64,000 nt of DNA from Prorocentrum cordatum (GCA_963575745.1 CAUYUJ010003559.1:154836-218835); one strand, 5' to 3'; positions 1 to 12,103 are shown, numbered from the stretch's first letter. Notes: generated from the letters alone by a model not told the origin. Made by a program: numbers and translations.

Positions 1-713
1 CTGTAGACACCAAAATGCAAATATTCCACACTAAGACCGCATGAGCTCTGATGGAAGAAACCATATTATGCACTCCGTGTAAAAAAACAGTATTGTATAA
101 TCCGTAGTACAAAACCATAAACAGTAGTGAAACATGCTGAAAAATTGCCACTGTTGTAGAAGAACATGCGCAAAACGTCGAACCGTTTGCTGTCGAGACA
201 AAACACCTTACACCCGGGCACATTCAGAGTGGTTCCCGCGCCAATCCCTATGGGAAACTGGAAACCATGTTTGACTATGTTGACTTCGTCCCCTTTTCAC
301 AACAGATTAAAAGTAAACTCATTCGCTCCCATTCCGCCCCACATTGTCCAGCAATCTCGCAAACCGAAACTGCAAACCACTGCAAACTACACACAAAACA
401 ATTCATCTTCGTGAGGCTTCCCAAACAAGCAAACACCTTATCATGGCGTGGGCACTCCTTTTTTTTCTCTCCCCAAAGCGGGGGTAACTACTGGGCACCC
501 CCTTGAACTGTGTGCTCCTAGCTCGTCGCCGCCCTTTCTGGCGAATTGGACGCATGGATGGCAACTCTTTTCGACAAAAAGGAGCATCGTGTGAATTGCA
601 AGATCACGAGGCACCCGTCTTTCAGAAGGGCACTCACCGCATTGAACACAAGTCGCTACATGGACCCATGGCGGAGGGGACATTGAACGGGGAGTAGGGG
701 TAGTGCAGCATCG
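1..713. other. No gene recognised
   Basis: Only short open frames without recognisable protein character occur here, on either strand. The base composition is less GC-rich than the rest of the window. No repeat, RNA gene or element end was seen. Confidence 0.5.
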
Positions 714-1019
714 TTGATGCACCTTGGGTTAATAATCTGGTCCTCCTACTCCTACTCAAGTTCGTCTTCCTCCTCCTCCTCCTCCTCCTCCCCGCCTCCT
801 CCTTCCCGCCCATTCAAACCAGAATCAGCGCCCAGGGCTCGTATAGAACCAAACATCGACGCCCATAGCTCCCATGGCACTTCCAGTTGCCCAGAACTTC
901 GAGGCGATGCGACGAGGGGTCTTCGAAGGCCTACAATAAGAGAACGCGAGGATGGGAGGGCAAGGTCCAGCCCTCCCTCCCCCCCAGCCCCTCTAGACAG
1001 CGTTACGGCCCAAAACAGC

Positions 1020-1699
1020 GCCAACGCAGACCGACCAGCACCACCCATCAGCGCCCACCACCAACCACGAACGACCCCATACCGACAAACAACCACCACC
1101 AACCGCGACCGACCAGAAACATCACAAGCAACGCTGGCACAGACCAACCAGCACCCACTTCCAACCGCGACCACCCAGCAACACCACAATCAACGCCGAC
1201 CCCGGCCGACCAGCTCCCACCACCCACCGCGATCGACCAGCAGCGCCACGAGCAGAGCAGCCCACCACTCACCGCGACGGACCAACAACACCACAAGCAA
1301 CACCGACACATACCGACCAGCAGCCCACCGCCAACCGCGACCGACCAGCAACGCCAGGGACAGCACCGACCCAGCCCAACCAGCAACTCCATCCATCGTC
1401 CAACCAACCGCGACCAACCAACACCACAAACAACGCCGACCCATACCGACCAGCAGCCCACTACCAACCGCGACCAGCCAAGAACGCCGCAATTCACGCC
1501 GACCCATACCGACCAACAACTCCCACCAACGCCCACCACCAACCGCGACCGACCAGCAACACCACGAGCAGCGTCGACCCGTTCCGACTAGCAGTCCACC
1601 GCCAACCGCGACCGACCAGCAACACCACAAACAACGCCGACCCCGACCAACCAGCGCCCCACCACTAACCGCGACCGACCAGCAACACCACAGACAACA
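1020..1699. repeat. 63-bp minisatellite, left block
   Basis: Tandem repeat of about 63 bp. Read on the plus strand it gives a 21-residue peptide repeat of the type PPPTATDQQHHKQRRP followed by RPTSS. The unit length is a multiple of three, so long open frames appear on both strands; these are probably not genes. The block is interrupted at 1700 by a TIR insertion and resumes at 3204 in a compatible phase. Confidence 0.8.
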
Positions 1700-2384
1700 C
1701 TAGGAGGAGTCGGCTTGCGGGGGGGGTCGGGCGCGCGGGAGGCGGGCGGAAGCGTCGCCGGCGCCCCGCGCCCCCGGGGGGCTCCATGTTGGATTTCCCA
1801 GGCTGCGCCAAGCGCGCGCGCGTTGCTTGCCCGCGCGCTCGCATTCGCGCACGCGCATCCTAAGAAACTATGACTTGGATCGGAAGCGGGCGACCACGGG
1901 CATGGGGCGCCTGTCAAGGCTGCCTCTGGGAAGCGATTGCTGCTGGCTCGACGCGCGCGATATGCATGTAACGACTTGGAGGACGGGCGCTGCGCCGTCC
2001 AATCCAACGCGGCAATGGCGCGGTCCGGGGCGCGCGGCCGTCGCGGCGCACGGCGGCCGACGTGGCCGCATGGGGCGCGCGATCGGCCGCGCGGCATTTG
2101 CGGGCCATTCGGCCGACGCTGCCGGGTCGCCTTCGAACAGCCCGCCAGGAATGCGCAAATGCGCAATGCGCCAGCGCGCCGCCAGGATATCGCCCTGAAA
2201 ACAACCCGTTCACTCCGAACGCCGACTGCGCGCCTCGCTGAACCAGCGAAGTCGCGCGGGGCGCCCGCGTCGCGGACCCGCCGCAATGAACTCGCGGGAG
2301 AAAGGCCTCTCTCCATTGGTTTTGGCACCGATTCTGGCCTACTTCCCCGTTCTGGCCGATTCTGGTTCCATCGCCGATTCCTCC

Positions 2385-2500
2385 TTTGATTCCGTATTGA
2401 TTTCGTACTGATTCTTTTGATTCTGCTAGAATCAGGGGTCGCAGTTGTGCCGATTTTGTTTTGATTCTGTCCTGATTCCGTACTGATTCCTTTGATTCCC
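2385..2500. repeat. Degenerate GATTC-type short repeat
   Basis: Imperfect repeats of a TGATTCCGTACTGATTC-like unit, 15-20 bp apart, inside the TIR insertion. The local AT content is higher than in the rest of the insertion. Confidence 0.6.
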
Positions 2501-2795
2501 CTGTGCCCCGGGGGCCATCAGGCCGCGGCCCGAGCCCCCGCCTCGGCGGCGTGGTTTTTCCAGGAGCGCGGAAGAGTTTTGAAGGGGAGGGGGGCGGGGG
2601 GGGAGGCGGGGCGATTTTTGGGGCGCATCGGGCGGCCGAGCCGCAGATTTCCGGGCCCAGTGCGCGCGCCCAACATGGCAGGCGCGGGCGCGCGCGCGAG
2701 TTCTCGACCGTCGGCGCATCTGAAAGTTCATGCCCCGCCCCGCGCGCGGGAATGGAAACTTGCGCTGCGGTTTCCCATTGGACGCGCGGCCGTCG

Positions 2796-2840
2796 CCCCC
2801 CATGCTGCTCAGCGCGCAAAGCGCGCGAGCAGCATGGGGG
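2796..2840. repeat. Strong hairpin/cruciform inside the TIR insertion
   Basis: A perfect 14-bp inverted repeat (CCCCCATGCTGCTC against GAGCAGCATGGGGG) encloses a second GCGCGC self-complementary stem with an AAA loop and a one-base bulge. The stem totals about 20 bp. Confidence 0.8.
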
Positions 2841-3203
2841 GCTTTGCGTTCGCGCATGAGAAGTGCGCGGAACCGAACCGAACGGTCGGCGGCGCCCGCT
2901 CCTGCGCCGCGCGCGAGGCCATCGCGTCAGCGCGGGGGGCTACAAGGGCCTGGGCCGTCGCCCTGGGGCGCAGGCGCAGCGCGAGGCCAGCGCGGGTCTC
3001 TCGCGCCAAACATGCGCAACAAGGTCGGCCCGCCCGCCGGCTGGCGCTCGCGGGCGGCGCGACGCCCGCGCCGACTGCGAGGCCGACTGGGCCCGGAGGA
3101 TTCCTGGGAGCCCCGGGAAGGGGCAGCGGGCCGCGATGGAATCGGCGCGGTCGTTGGCGCCCCCCCCGCGCCCGCCCCCCCCCTGCAAGCCGACTCCTCC
3201 TAG

Positions 3204-3770
3204 ACAGCGCCGACCCAGACCAACCGGCAGCTCCATCCAGCGCCCATAACAGACCGAGGCCGACCAGCAACACCAGAAGCAACATCGACAGAAACTGACC
3301 AGCAATCCACCACCCACCGCGACCGACCATCGACGCCAGAGGCAACGCCGACCCATGCCGACCAACAGCTCCTCCCCGCACCCACCGACAACCGCGACCG
3401 ACCAGCGACACCACAAGCAACGCCACGACCCAGACAGACCAGCGGCCCACCGCCAGCCGCGACCAACCAGCAATACCACAAGCAACACCGACACATACCG
3501 ACCAACACCACCCGCCAATGCCCACCAGCAACTGCGACCGATTAGAAGCACCACGAGCAGCACCGACCCACCCTGACCAGCAGCCCACCCACCGTGACCG
3601 ACAAACAACGCCTCTGGCGGCACCGACCCAGACCGACCAGCAACTTCCACCAACAGCCACCACCAACCGCGACCGACCAGCAGCACCACGACCAGCATCG
3701 ACCCGCACCGACCAGCAGTCCACCGCCAACCGCGACCGACCAGTAACACCACAAGCAACACCGACCCATA
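3204..3770. repeat. 63-bp minisatellite, right block
   Basis: Continuation of the repeat at 1020-1699 after the TIR insertion. If the insertion and one ACA copy are removed, the peptide-like repeat reads through the junction. It abuts the first recognisable LINE-1 sequence at about 3771 and could belong to that element's 5' region. Confidence 0.7.
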
Positions 3771-4690
3771 TAAACTGCGACGAATCTGGCATCATCAATT
3801 TCACAGTCATCCACAAGAATGAAGGTATTTGGAGACCAACGACGGGATTCATGAACCTTTGCATGAGTGGCTCGCATTGGGATACAGGATGCACTTCTAA
3901 TCAACGAAATCTGGCGGACACTACAGCACAAGTTATGGATTGCCGCAGACGGGCGCGCTTTTGCGGGGTCTGGCAACGAGACCCGTCCCCACGGAGTCGC
4001 AATCCTTTCCCACAAGTGTTGGAGCAAACGCGCGTCAGAGTTCCAGGCCATCAATGCGAGAATCGCGGCGCTCAACATCAGGAAAGAGAGGCTCATATTA
4101 TAATTGGCATCGGCTACTTCCCGCGCGCTTGGTATGCGGACAACCGCATCTTGTATGACACCGCCAGCGCTCTACTCAAAGAAACACATTCCCCGCGTCT
4201 GCTTGCAATTACGGGTGTCGGCTTCAACGCCCAAGTTGGTTCTCGACCGCGCTTTCCGGGTGGGCGCCCAGGCGGAGGCGCCGATCTTGCGCAACACCGA
4301 GGCGATAGCTGTTTCCACTACGCGGGGCCCCGCGGATCGGGGGCGAAAGCTCCCGGGGCCAATGGTTGCGACATTGGGCTACAAACGAAACGCTTGCGCT
4401 CGTGGACACTTTCTTCCGTGGGCGCCCAGACGCGCTGATCACCTACACAACGATAGGCGGCGAACCAAGGCAATGCGATTACATGCTTGTAAACAGGCGC
4501 ATGTTACCTTCACGCCGGGGCGCCGAAGCCAACAGCGCGATTGATCTTGACTCCGACCACAAGGCGGTATCCTTGCACATGCGCCTCAAAATGTCGGGCC
4601 CCAGCGCAGACAGACACCAGCGACCGTCCAGGCGCAGCAACAACCACGAACACAGACGCACTGACCCCAACGCGTATCGACATCATCAGG
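3771..4690 (+). pseudogene. LINE-1: decayed endonuclease (EEP/APE) domain
   Basis: N-terminal part of a non-LTR retrotransposon protein. The endonuclease/exonuclease/phosphatase domain is spread over several frames. Near 3868-4100 there is GSGNETRPHGVAILSHK and a family-typical INARIAAL stretch. Near 4104-4240 the frame reads YFPRAWYADNR and then ITGVGFNAQVG, where the usual catalytic GDFN is changed to VGFN. In frame 1 at 4366-4600 the end of the domain is clear: QCDYMLVNRR and IDLDSDHKAV carry the conserved Asp and His. Frame changes near 4104 and 4366 and the lost Asp make it inactive. It would have nicked target DNA to prime reverse transcription. Confidence 0.8.
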
Positions 4691-6614
4691 GCTCCAAGCT
4701 GCAACCCGAATTACTACCGAGTGACCCCGGCGAACTCAACAAAACAATCGAAAGCAGCCTGACCGACGCCACTCTACACAGCGCACACCCCGGCAAAGCT
4801 GGCAGATACGACTGCATCTCAAGCGCAGACGCGAGCAGCCGACGGACTATCAGCAGAGCAATACAAACATACATTAGACATCAGAAGCGCACCGCACGAC
4901 GACAGCAAACTAACGCCATCCTCTAGCAGCGCAGGGACCTCGAACGCATCAGCTCCGTCAAGACGAGAAAGAAACGAACGCTCATTACGGGGCTGGTTGG
5001 TAAAGACGGCACCAAACGCACGACTCGCCAAGGCATTGCTGATGTGTTCGCGAGATTCTACGAGGACTTGTACATTTCAACCGGCACCGTCGACGCAGCA
5101 CCAATCGCGATCAACGCCCAGCAGCGCATCGCACCTGTCACGGCGCAAGAATGCGACGCGGCAATCTCACAACTCAAACTGGGGAAGTCACCCGGCACCG
5201 AGGGGGCCGCAGCAGAAATGCTCAATAATCCATGCCCAGAACTTCAAACATCTCTACTGTAGCTATACAACACCAACCTCAAACCGAACGCCCCCGCACC
5301 AGCAAGCTGGAGGAAAACAGTGATCACAGTCATTCCCAAATCAGGCGATTTGCCCCTTCCACATAATTACCGAACAATCTGCGAGATACAAATGCTACAC
5401 AAGCTATTCAGCCGTCGATTCTACAACGGACTACAGCCAGTCCTTGAACAACGCCAACCCGGCGACCAAGCGGGATTCAGACCTGGGCGCGACACGCGCG
5501 ACCATCTTATTTACATTCAACATCCTGCGCGAACGAGCTTCCGAATGGAATCGGACCTCGTGGATTGCGACCGTTGACTTCAAGAAAGCGTTCGGTGCAG
5601 TGGAGCGCGCCAGCCTATGAACGGCACTTCGGCGACAAGGCGTGCAATCCGAGTACGTCCACCTGCTCCAGCGTCTCTACCACGACCAAAAGGCGCTTTG
5701 CGCGTGCCGATTCCATCGGCAAATCGTCCAAACTCAGCCGAAACACGAAACAAGGAGACCCTTTGAGCCCCCTACTCTTTCACGCGATACTGCAGCACGT
5801 TCTGGAACCACTAATATTCCTGAACGGCAACTACGACGACGAGGAGCACAAGTAGCACGCACCGACGAATCTGTTCTCACCAACCACCGACGACATCCTC
5901 CTGGCAGGTCAAACGCCACCCAATCTGAAGACGCTGCTTGGGGACCTAGTCAAAGCAGCTGCCCGTCGCGGCCTTGAAATACACACGACCAAAACAAGAA
6001 TCACGACGCGCCGAAGGGGAACCCGAACGCGAGCGCCAAGAGTTGCCCGTTTCGGCATCGAATGCTTACCTCCCTCTGGAAAGTTGAAATATCTCGGCCA
6101 AACCATGTCATTTCGAGACGCAACGGCGACCGAAATCCAGCATCGCATCCAGGTTGCATGGGCGTGCTTGACAGGGCACAAACAAGAACTTACGAGCAAA
6201 CGCTACCCTCTCAAGCACCGGCTGCGACTGTACTCGGGCGCCGTCATACCCACAATGATGCACGGTGCAAAAGCATGGGCAATGAGCGAAACCCTTGGAC
6301 AGCAGCTGCGCCGCACGCAATGACTAATGGTCAGGACGATTACTGGGGCGCCGCGACGACGCGCACCAGCAGCTTCGCCGCCGCATGCTACCCCAGCGAC
6401 GGGCAATTCTAAGAACGACGACCTCGACGGCTACACCTCTGACGACTCCAGCGACCGCGACGCTTCCAGCGAGCCGCCGACCCCATCAAACCCGCCCCAA
6501 TCAAGCGACGGCAGCGCCGACCCGTCCCACTCGACACAGACACGCCAGCACGTGGCAGACGATGCCGGACTTTGGCCCGACAACATCCGCCGGTGCACCC
6601 GCGGAGCGGAGGAA
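4691..6614 (+). pseudogene. LINE-1: decayed reverse transcriptase, interrupted by Copia
   Basis: The RT follows the endonuclease and is also frameshifted. In frame 1: FARFYEDLY, then LKLGKSPGTEGAAAEML (fingers), then TVIPKSGDLPLPHNYRTI and QPGDQAGFRPGRDTRDHL. In-frame stops lie at 4924 and 5260. Motif A is TVDFKKAFGAVE near 5570. Motif B is KQGDPLSPLLF near 5746-5780. Motif C is TTDDILLAG near 5885-5911, with the usual Y/F-A-D-D altered. The thumb follows (LKYLGQTMSF, MMHGAKAW). The frame is cut at 6615-6619 by the Copia insertion and resumes at 14013. It resembles eukaryotic EEP-RT LINEs without RNase H. It is not functional. Confidence 0.85.
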
Positions 6615-6619
6615 CTCAT
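6615..6619. repeat. Target-site duplication of the Copia element, left copy (CTCAT)
   Basis: CTCAT directly precedes the LTR terminus TGTGAG at 6620. The same five bases follow the other LTR at 14008-14012. Five base pairs is the normal duplication length for Ty1/Copia integrases. Confidence 0.85.
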
Positions 6620-6772
6620 TGTGAGTGAGGATGCGGCGTCCCTTGTTTTGCTGCATAAGCCGATGCCAAAGGCTGACAAGCGCACCTGCGTTGGGAAGGA
6701 ATTGGCGATAGGAAAGAGGGGCGTGGGAAAGAGCAGAGACATGTAAGGCTCCCATCGCTCCCGGAATTCACT
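6620..6772 (-). repeat. 3' LTR of the Copia element
   Basis: This 153-bp direct repeat aligns without gaps to 13855-14007, with about 15 mismatches. The outer end (plus strand) is TGTGAG. The inner end is TTCACT, against TTCACA in the partner LTR. Confidence 0.9.
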
Positions 6773-6790
6773 CTGATTCTACTTCCTGTT
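6773..6790 (-). promoter_or_regulatory. Polypurine-tract-like primer site for plus-strand DNA synthesis
   Basis: On the minus strand, immediately upstream of the 3' LTR, the sequence AACAGGAAGTAGAATCAG is strongly purine-biased. Position and composition fit a polypurine tract, although it is interrupted by pyrimidines. Confidence 0.45.
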
Positions 6791-7009
6791 CCCAACAGCA
6801 GGGGCCTGAAACGAGCTATCACACTGAGCAGCAAAACGCACGATCGGACCCAGGCTGGTCCTCTTAAACAGCCCGCAGCTGGCCACTACATATACATTCA
6901 CATGGACAAACAACAGTCTAGAACATGTAGGGCCGAAAGGACCGTAAAATGAAAGCTCGGCGCGCACATGCGATAAATGGGCATCTCGGCACAAATCGTA
7001 CGTAAAGGC

Positions 7010-8758
7010 TCAAAAAATCACTCTCACGCCTCCTCCTCGGGAGCAGGCGTATCCCTTGGGAGATGTAGAAATCCGGCCACGAGCCGGTGATGCTGGCCAC
7101 GCAAATCCATCACCTTGGTGAGTACGTCGGCCAACATAACAATCTGTCGGAACCCACCTCATCGGAATGTCGCTGAGGTTCATGCTCTCCCTGGGGTCAA
7201 CTGCAGCTTCGAGCTGCATCGCCTCGCGCAGCCACGCGAGGTCCATGATGGGCCTCATATCCTGCGGCAGCTTGCCGCTGTCCTTGTGCATGGTGTCAAG
7301 CAGCGACTTGCAGTCGGTGACGCATGTAATCGGCAGCGCCCGAATACTCGCAAGCATCTCCATGTTGGGGACGTCCAGGTCTACGCGCATCATCTCCACA
7401 ATCGTCGCCCTGACGAACTCCGCAGCGCCGAACGCCCCGGCGAAGCTCTGCGTCTCCGCTCCAAAGGTAATCCGAGCCACGCGCGGCAGTGCATGGCTCC
7501 TCCAGTCTACTAGGATAGCTTTGCCCAGATCTCCTTCCGCCACCTTGCGCTCGCACAGGTGAACAAGGTAGCCCGCCTGCGAATGGCCCTTCTCGCCCTG
7601 CGCCATCTTCTGAATGGCCTCCTCCTGGGGCAAAGCATTGCCCCAAGCGGCATCATGGTAAACAATGAGACACCATGGTGAACTGATGTCCAAACGTGGC
7701 ATGTGAACCTTTAGGTGGGCCGTCTCCTGGACAACTCTGATAGCTTCGTTGACGTCCAGGACGTTCTGGATCGTGGGCTTGTTCTGGGTCCGCTGCGCCA
7801 TGGGCGCAGCGCGTGACAAGTCTGGCCTCGCCTCGCGAGCTGGCCACCCAAGACTCCCAATAGCACTCCGGTTGCCCGCAATCTCCGCGCTGTTGCACTC
7901 CAGGTCAGGCTTTGCCTTCTGGGGCTTCTCCAGTTCCACAGGCTCGAATCTGCATTCGATGAAGTCAGTCTGGTCCAATGCGGAACCGCCGCTCGGATCC
8001 CTCTCCAGGTTCTCCCCGCAGAACATGACTGGAACACGACGCCACTCGACAAAATTGGACATCCCACGTACTCTTTGGTCAGCATGTACACAAACCAATA
8101 AGCGCAATCTGCCGCCCTGGGTGGGTCCGCGGAACACTGTTGGGCCCAACCTAGACTGCATCGCGCGGATGGCATGCCCGCTCTCGCCCTCCAACTTAGC
8201 ATCAATGAGAACTCGGCGTAGCTTCCTCCACCGCAAACGTGGCGCGCCAGCAAGTCCAAATATCCCCTTCTTGACTCTCAGCAAGCACCTGGAGTCCATG
8301 TCGGGCAGGCCCCTCTTAGACTGGGCTACGTAGAGTTCCTCCGCGCGGCCGCCCCCCCCCCCCCCCCCCGGCATGAAGCTGCGCTCGATATCTCCAGCCG
8401 CGATCTCAAAGTCGTAGGCCGCTGCCGCAGCCAGGCAAGTGAGAACTGCATGTCTAGAAACCGTAGGTGCGCCCGTCCCGAGGCCCAGCGTGAAGTCCGG
8501 GTCGTTGCGTCCTCTGCAAAATAGTTTAGTCTTCGCCTTGACTGGCGCATCCCTCACCCCAGCATTCTTGTTGCGGTAGAAGTAGCGTGGCATAAGTATA
8601 CGGGTTGGGTGCACTCGCTCCCCGAACCAAAAGCTTCCCTCGACGCCCAGCGTTTCGGCCGCATCATAGCTCTCCAATGGCTCATCCCGCTCCGGAATGG
8701 CCTTCCATGGCATCTCCTTCTCTATGGCCCTCCTCTTGAATCGCGAGGGGTGCCCCAA
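7010..8758 (-). pseudogene. pol: Copia reverse transcriptase (RVT_2) and RNase H
   Basis: Open frame of 582 residues. Copia RT signatures in order: KAKTKLFCRGRNDPD (about residues 74-88), motif A GDIERSF with Asp123, the GIFGLAGAPRLRW block (165-177, usually YGLKQAPR.W), and motif C LVCVHADQRV (221-230), where the second Asp of the YVDD-type motif is replaced. A run of seven glycines (131-137), encoded by a C homopolymer at about 8346-8371 on the plus strand, sits where the family has a short polar loop; it looks like slippage or an assembly artefact. The connection region RPDLSRAAP is near 311-319. RNase H residues are visible as YHDAAW (Asp369), GAETQS (Glu435) and TDCKSL (Asp482). The altered motif C argues against activity. 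Confidence 0.85.
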
Positions 8759-9255
8759 CTCCGCTTCGCGATGAGGCCGACGCTGAACTTGCCCAGTTGA
8801 GCGGGCTGCTCGGGGTGATTCCCAGGATGAGGCAATGCTAGGTAAAGCTCCACCCGATGCACCTGTGGGGCCCGCGCCTGGCGAGCCGCCCGCCTCTTCG
8901 TGAACTCCGCCTTGTTGCAGGGGGCGCCCTGCTCAGGTGGCGCAGGAGGTGCTGCTGCAGAAGCGGCTGACACCGATGGTGTCAGTCTCGAAGATGAAAA
9001 CAGCTTCGGCTCGCGTGGTGGACGGCCCCGCTGGCGCCTCCGCCTCGTGCTTCTTCCGAGCTGGGCTCCCGGGTTGATCGCCCCGATCAGCTGCGCGCTC
9101 CCCCTTCAACTCCTCCTCCCTCAAGAGCTCATGTAGAGCGTCCCCTAGATCTTGTTCTGGATGCCGCTCAAGAAGCTGAGCCCCTTCTTCACCCTCGCGT
9201 GGTCCTCGACCTCGCGGATCTTCAGACTTAGACTGATCGTCCTGCTCCAACTCCT

Positions 9256-10521
9256 TCAAGGCCTTGTTCGACTCCTCGATATCTGGATCACCGCCCTGCC
9301 CTGGCCACCAGATCTCCTCATCTTCTGCCGGTCGCACTTGTTCATGCGATGCCTGCGCCGTTCCGGCTCCATGAGACAACCAGAAATTGGAGGCCCCAGT
9401 CGATCCACAGCAGGTCCTCGCCATCCGTGAAGCTTGGTCCCTTTGCGCTGCCTCCAGTAGAACACCAAGTCGCCGTTTTCGTAGTTGACCCTGGTGACCC
9501 GAGGCTTGCGCAGGAACGCCCTCCTGAGCTCTCGGGTGTTCTGCGTCGCCACGAATGCGGTCCTCGCTGCTGTCCTGATTGCCATGCCAATTCAGTAGAC
9601 GCATGGTGCATGTTCTGCTCCGCCATCTGGCCTGGCCGGTCGATCAAGTCGGCGGCTAGGTTGGGTAGGTCTCCCAAACGGCCACCTCCAGCTCGCGGCG
9701 ATTTGAGGTCGTCTCATGCTCGACAACGCGGTTGATCATCAGCTCGAGCCAGCCTCCATGTCGTTCAGTGCGCCCGTTCTGCCACCCAGCCTGTCCCGCG
9801 ACTGCCTTCACGCGTATCCCCATGGAATCCATGGCCTCCTGGAACTCCTTGTAGAACATGCCGTCAGGGTCAGGCCTGACTGCCGACGGTGGCCCCGCCG
9901 TCCACAACTCCCTGAAGACCTTGGCAACTGTCTGTGGTTTGCGGTTCTCGAGGCAACGCGCCGCGTGGTCGGTAGCGGAAGCCTCAAAGGTGGACAAGAA
10001 CAAATAAGGTTCCCTTTTACCGTCCTCAAGTACGCGCCGCTGAAGCCCCCCACTGGCGACAATCGCGAGACCCGATGTGGTCCCAAGGCCAGCTTGGTAC
10101 GTCGGCACGTAGAGCACTTGAGGTACTTGGCCCCCTTCGCGAGCACATCCTCGGCCCCCATGAGGCGCGGGTTGCGGGCTAGGTCATCGTTGGATGGGCG
10201 CCCGAGGTTCCGGTGTAGGCTCCTAAGCTTCACGCGAACCTCCAGAGGCAACGCGCCCGCCCTCTCGCCGAACGCGATGGCCCTAGCGCCCATGGGCTTC
10301 TCCTCGGGTGCTTCGCTGTCATCGAGCCCCACCTCCACTGGATGTGCAAGGTTGTCCTGGTTCGCGATCTCCTCGAAGGCGTCGACCAGCCTCTCGGTGA
10401 ACGTCTTGGTGCAGACCTGGCTCCAGGACGTCCCCTTCTTGATGCCCTTGAGCTCGACGCGGTCGTGGCTCCCGTTGCAGACGTAGGCGCAATGCTTCTC
10501 AAAAGCTGCGTGTGTCGCCAC
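9256..10521 (-). pseudogene. Copia integrase, frameshifted
   Basis: Three pieces in different frames. At 9808-10521 a zinc-binding HHCC-like region reads LRSLHRNLGRPSNDDLA and then YLKCSTCRRTK; His103 and Cys136/Cys139 are present, but the second His is Arg (LGRPS instead of LGHPS). At 9656-10117 the catalytic core reads PDPDGMFYKEFQEAMDSMGI and AGWQNGRTERHGG, matching the D and E ends of the DDE core. At 9256-9585 the C-terminal region reads NYENGDLVFYWRQRKG and then HGWRGPA, a strand-rich domain typical of Copia integrase tails in dinoflagellates. Frameshifts fall near 10000 and 9600. The integrase would insert the cDNA and make the 5-bp duplication; this copy cannot. Confidence 0.82.
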
Positions 10522-10817
10522 GATCCGCTTGGGCTTGCGGACTGGCGCGCCCGCGCGCGGGCGCTTCCAATCGCGCGCGCGTGTCGGCCTTGAGCTCCGC
10601 TACGTCCTGTAGTGCTCGAAGTCGTCGCCATGGTAGCTCATTCCATGACTGACCCATCCAAGGGTGCTCGATCACCGCCATTCTTGCCGCGGCATTTCTC
10701 GAGGTCGTCGCCGTAGACAAGGCCCCAAGGCAGACCCGCTCGGTAACCCTGCGCTGCTGCATTTCGAGAAGCGCAAGCATGACCTCCTCAGATCTCCAGG
10801 AAATCGATATTCTGGGG

Positions 10818-10858
10818 CTTGCCGCTGTTGACGAAGGCTTGCCGCTGTTGACGAAGGC
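10818..10858 (-). repeat. 20-bp tandem duplication inside Copia pol
   Basis: The 20-bp unit GGCTTGCCGCTGTTGACGAA occurs twice in direct succession. Its length is not a multiple of three, so it shifts the reading frame. Confidence 0.8.
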
Positions 10859-11080
10859 ATGCTGGTCCTCTGGCCTCCCGCTGTCCTCGCAGTCGAAGAT
10901 CTTGTCCTTCTGAACGATAAGGCCGGTGGCGTCGCCGATGCTGGCCGCCGCGCGCATGGCTGGAAGCGTTCGCGAAGCCAGATCTCCGCGTAGTCAATGT
11001 ATAACTCGCTTCCGAACTCCTCTCCGCCAGTGTCGCTTCACCTCGCCAGCGCGAAGCCCTGGTCCAGATGTTGCGTCAAC

Positions 11081-11926
11081 TCAGCGTCCTGGTCGGCCTC
11101 CTCCGTCCCCCCGCTCGACAGCACCTCCGAGATCCTCTCGAGATCCGAATCTGGGTCCCAGTCCGGCTCCGACGGGTCTCTTCGTCGCTGCTCGAGTCTT
11201 CGCTAGCCTCAGATGGCCTGAGGTCGACTCGGCGATGTCCAGGTTTGTGCTGGAGGCAGATGTACTCGGCGGCCCCCTCTTGAGCGTCCTGACCTGCATG
11301 GCCCGGTGCATCGGCCTGGTAGTCGGTGGAGCCTTCGCCGTTGGCCCCCGTGGCATTGCCTGCCCCTCGGCGTTGAAATACTTCAAGGAACTCACGGAGA
11401 CGGCTCCTGACGGCGGTGGGTCGGTCGTAGCTTGCCGAGGCTTGATTCGCGGCCGTAGACCGCCCGCTGTTCCCTCGGCGGCGATGCCCGCAGCCTGGCA
11501 GAACTCGACCAGGAGTGGTTTGCTCAGCTTGCTGTAGCATGCCACCAACTGAGACCTCTCGCCCCCCCTCCTAAAGTTTGTCTCATCTGCAATTCCCGCT
11601 GCCGCGTTCGTCTCGCTGCCCGAGGTCTCGACGCCCGCCGGCGAGAGCAGCTCGATCTGCTCCTCCTTGCCCATGTTGGCGAGGCACTTTTCCTGCGGTA
11701 GCTGCGCCGTCATCCTCGAGAAGATGTGCTTCTGGTAGCCCGAACTCACCATCGCCCCCCTCGTCGGTGTCACGGGGGCTCCGGCGACATTGAGAATCAT
11801 GGCGAACCGCCGCGATGCCAAGCGCAGGCCCGGCTTTTGCGCAAGACGCGCAAGCATATGCGGCAGCCGCCGGGTCGTGATATGAAGGTGAAAATCGAAA
11901 GCTTTCGGGATAAACTCGTGAACCAA
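11081..11926 (-). pseudogene. Copia internal open frame between gag and integrase, function unassigned
   Basis: The 281-residue open frame lies where the protease and spacer of a Copia polyprotein would be. It reads ELLSPAGVETSGSETNAAAG and further on LSKPLLVEFCQAAGI, which look like protein sequence. I see no aspartic protease D-S/T-G motif. The C-terminal half is basic, with low-complexity Ser/Thr/Arg. It may be a diverged polyprotein spacer or the remains of a protease region. It is described here because the frame is open and inside the LTRs. Confidence 0.4.
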
Positions 11927-12103
11927 TGGCTACTAGGCTGTTAATGTTTCTTACGTTCGGGTCCTCTTGGCGTCTCTTCGGGCTTGCTGGGCCCGCGGGC
12001 TCGCGATTCTTGGATTTTCCCAGAATGTTGGCCCACATTCTCGATTCTCGATTCTTGGCGCCCAAGATGTTCCCCAAATTTTGGTCCACATGCGGTTTGC
12101 CGC

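Larger units (their letters stand above)
1700..3203. mobile_element. 1.5-kb insertion with terminal inverted repeats (non-autonomous DNA transposon candidate)
   Basis: The insertion splits the 63-bp minisatellite. Its ends are inverted repeats: the left end starts CTAGGAGGAGTCGGCTTGC followed by a G run, and the right end is the reverse complement, ending GACTCCTCCTAG at 3203. Similarity covers roughly the outer 35-40 bp. The trinucleotide ACA flanks both sides (1697-1699 and 3204-3206), a possible 3-bp target duplication. The interior is very GC-rich, with no recognisable transposase. Long frames inside it are of low complexity and open on several frames, so I do not call them genes. A 3-bp duplication would suit a PIF/Harbinger-like origin, but this is inference. 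Confidence 0.65.

Noticed and set aside
1588-3894. Long minus-strand open frames (1588-2328, 1914-2819, 2809-3894) as genes
   Set aside because: They run through the minisatellite and the GC-rich TIR insertion in several frames at once, and show Trp/Gly/Val or Arg/Ala/Pro bias from the repeats.
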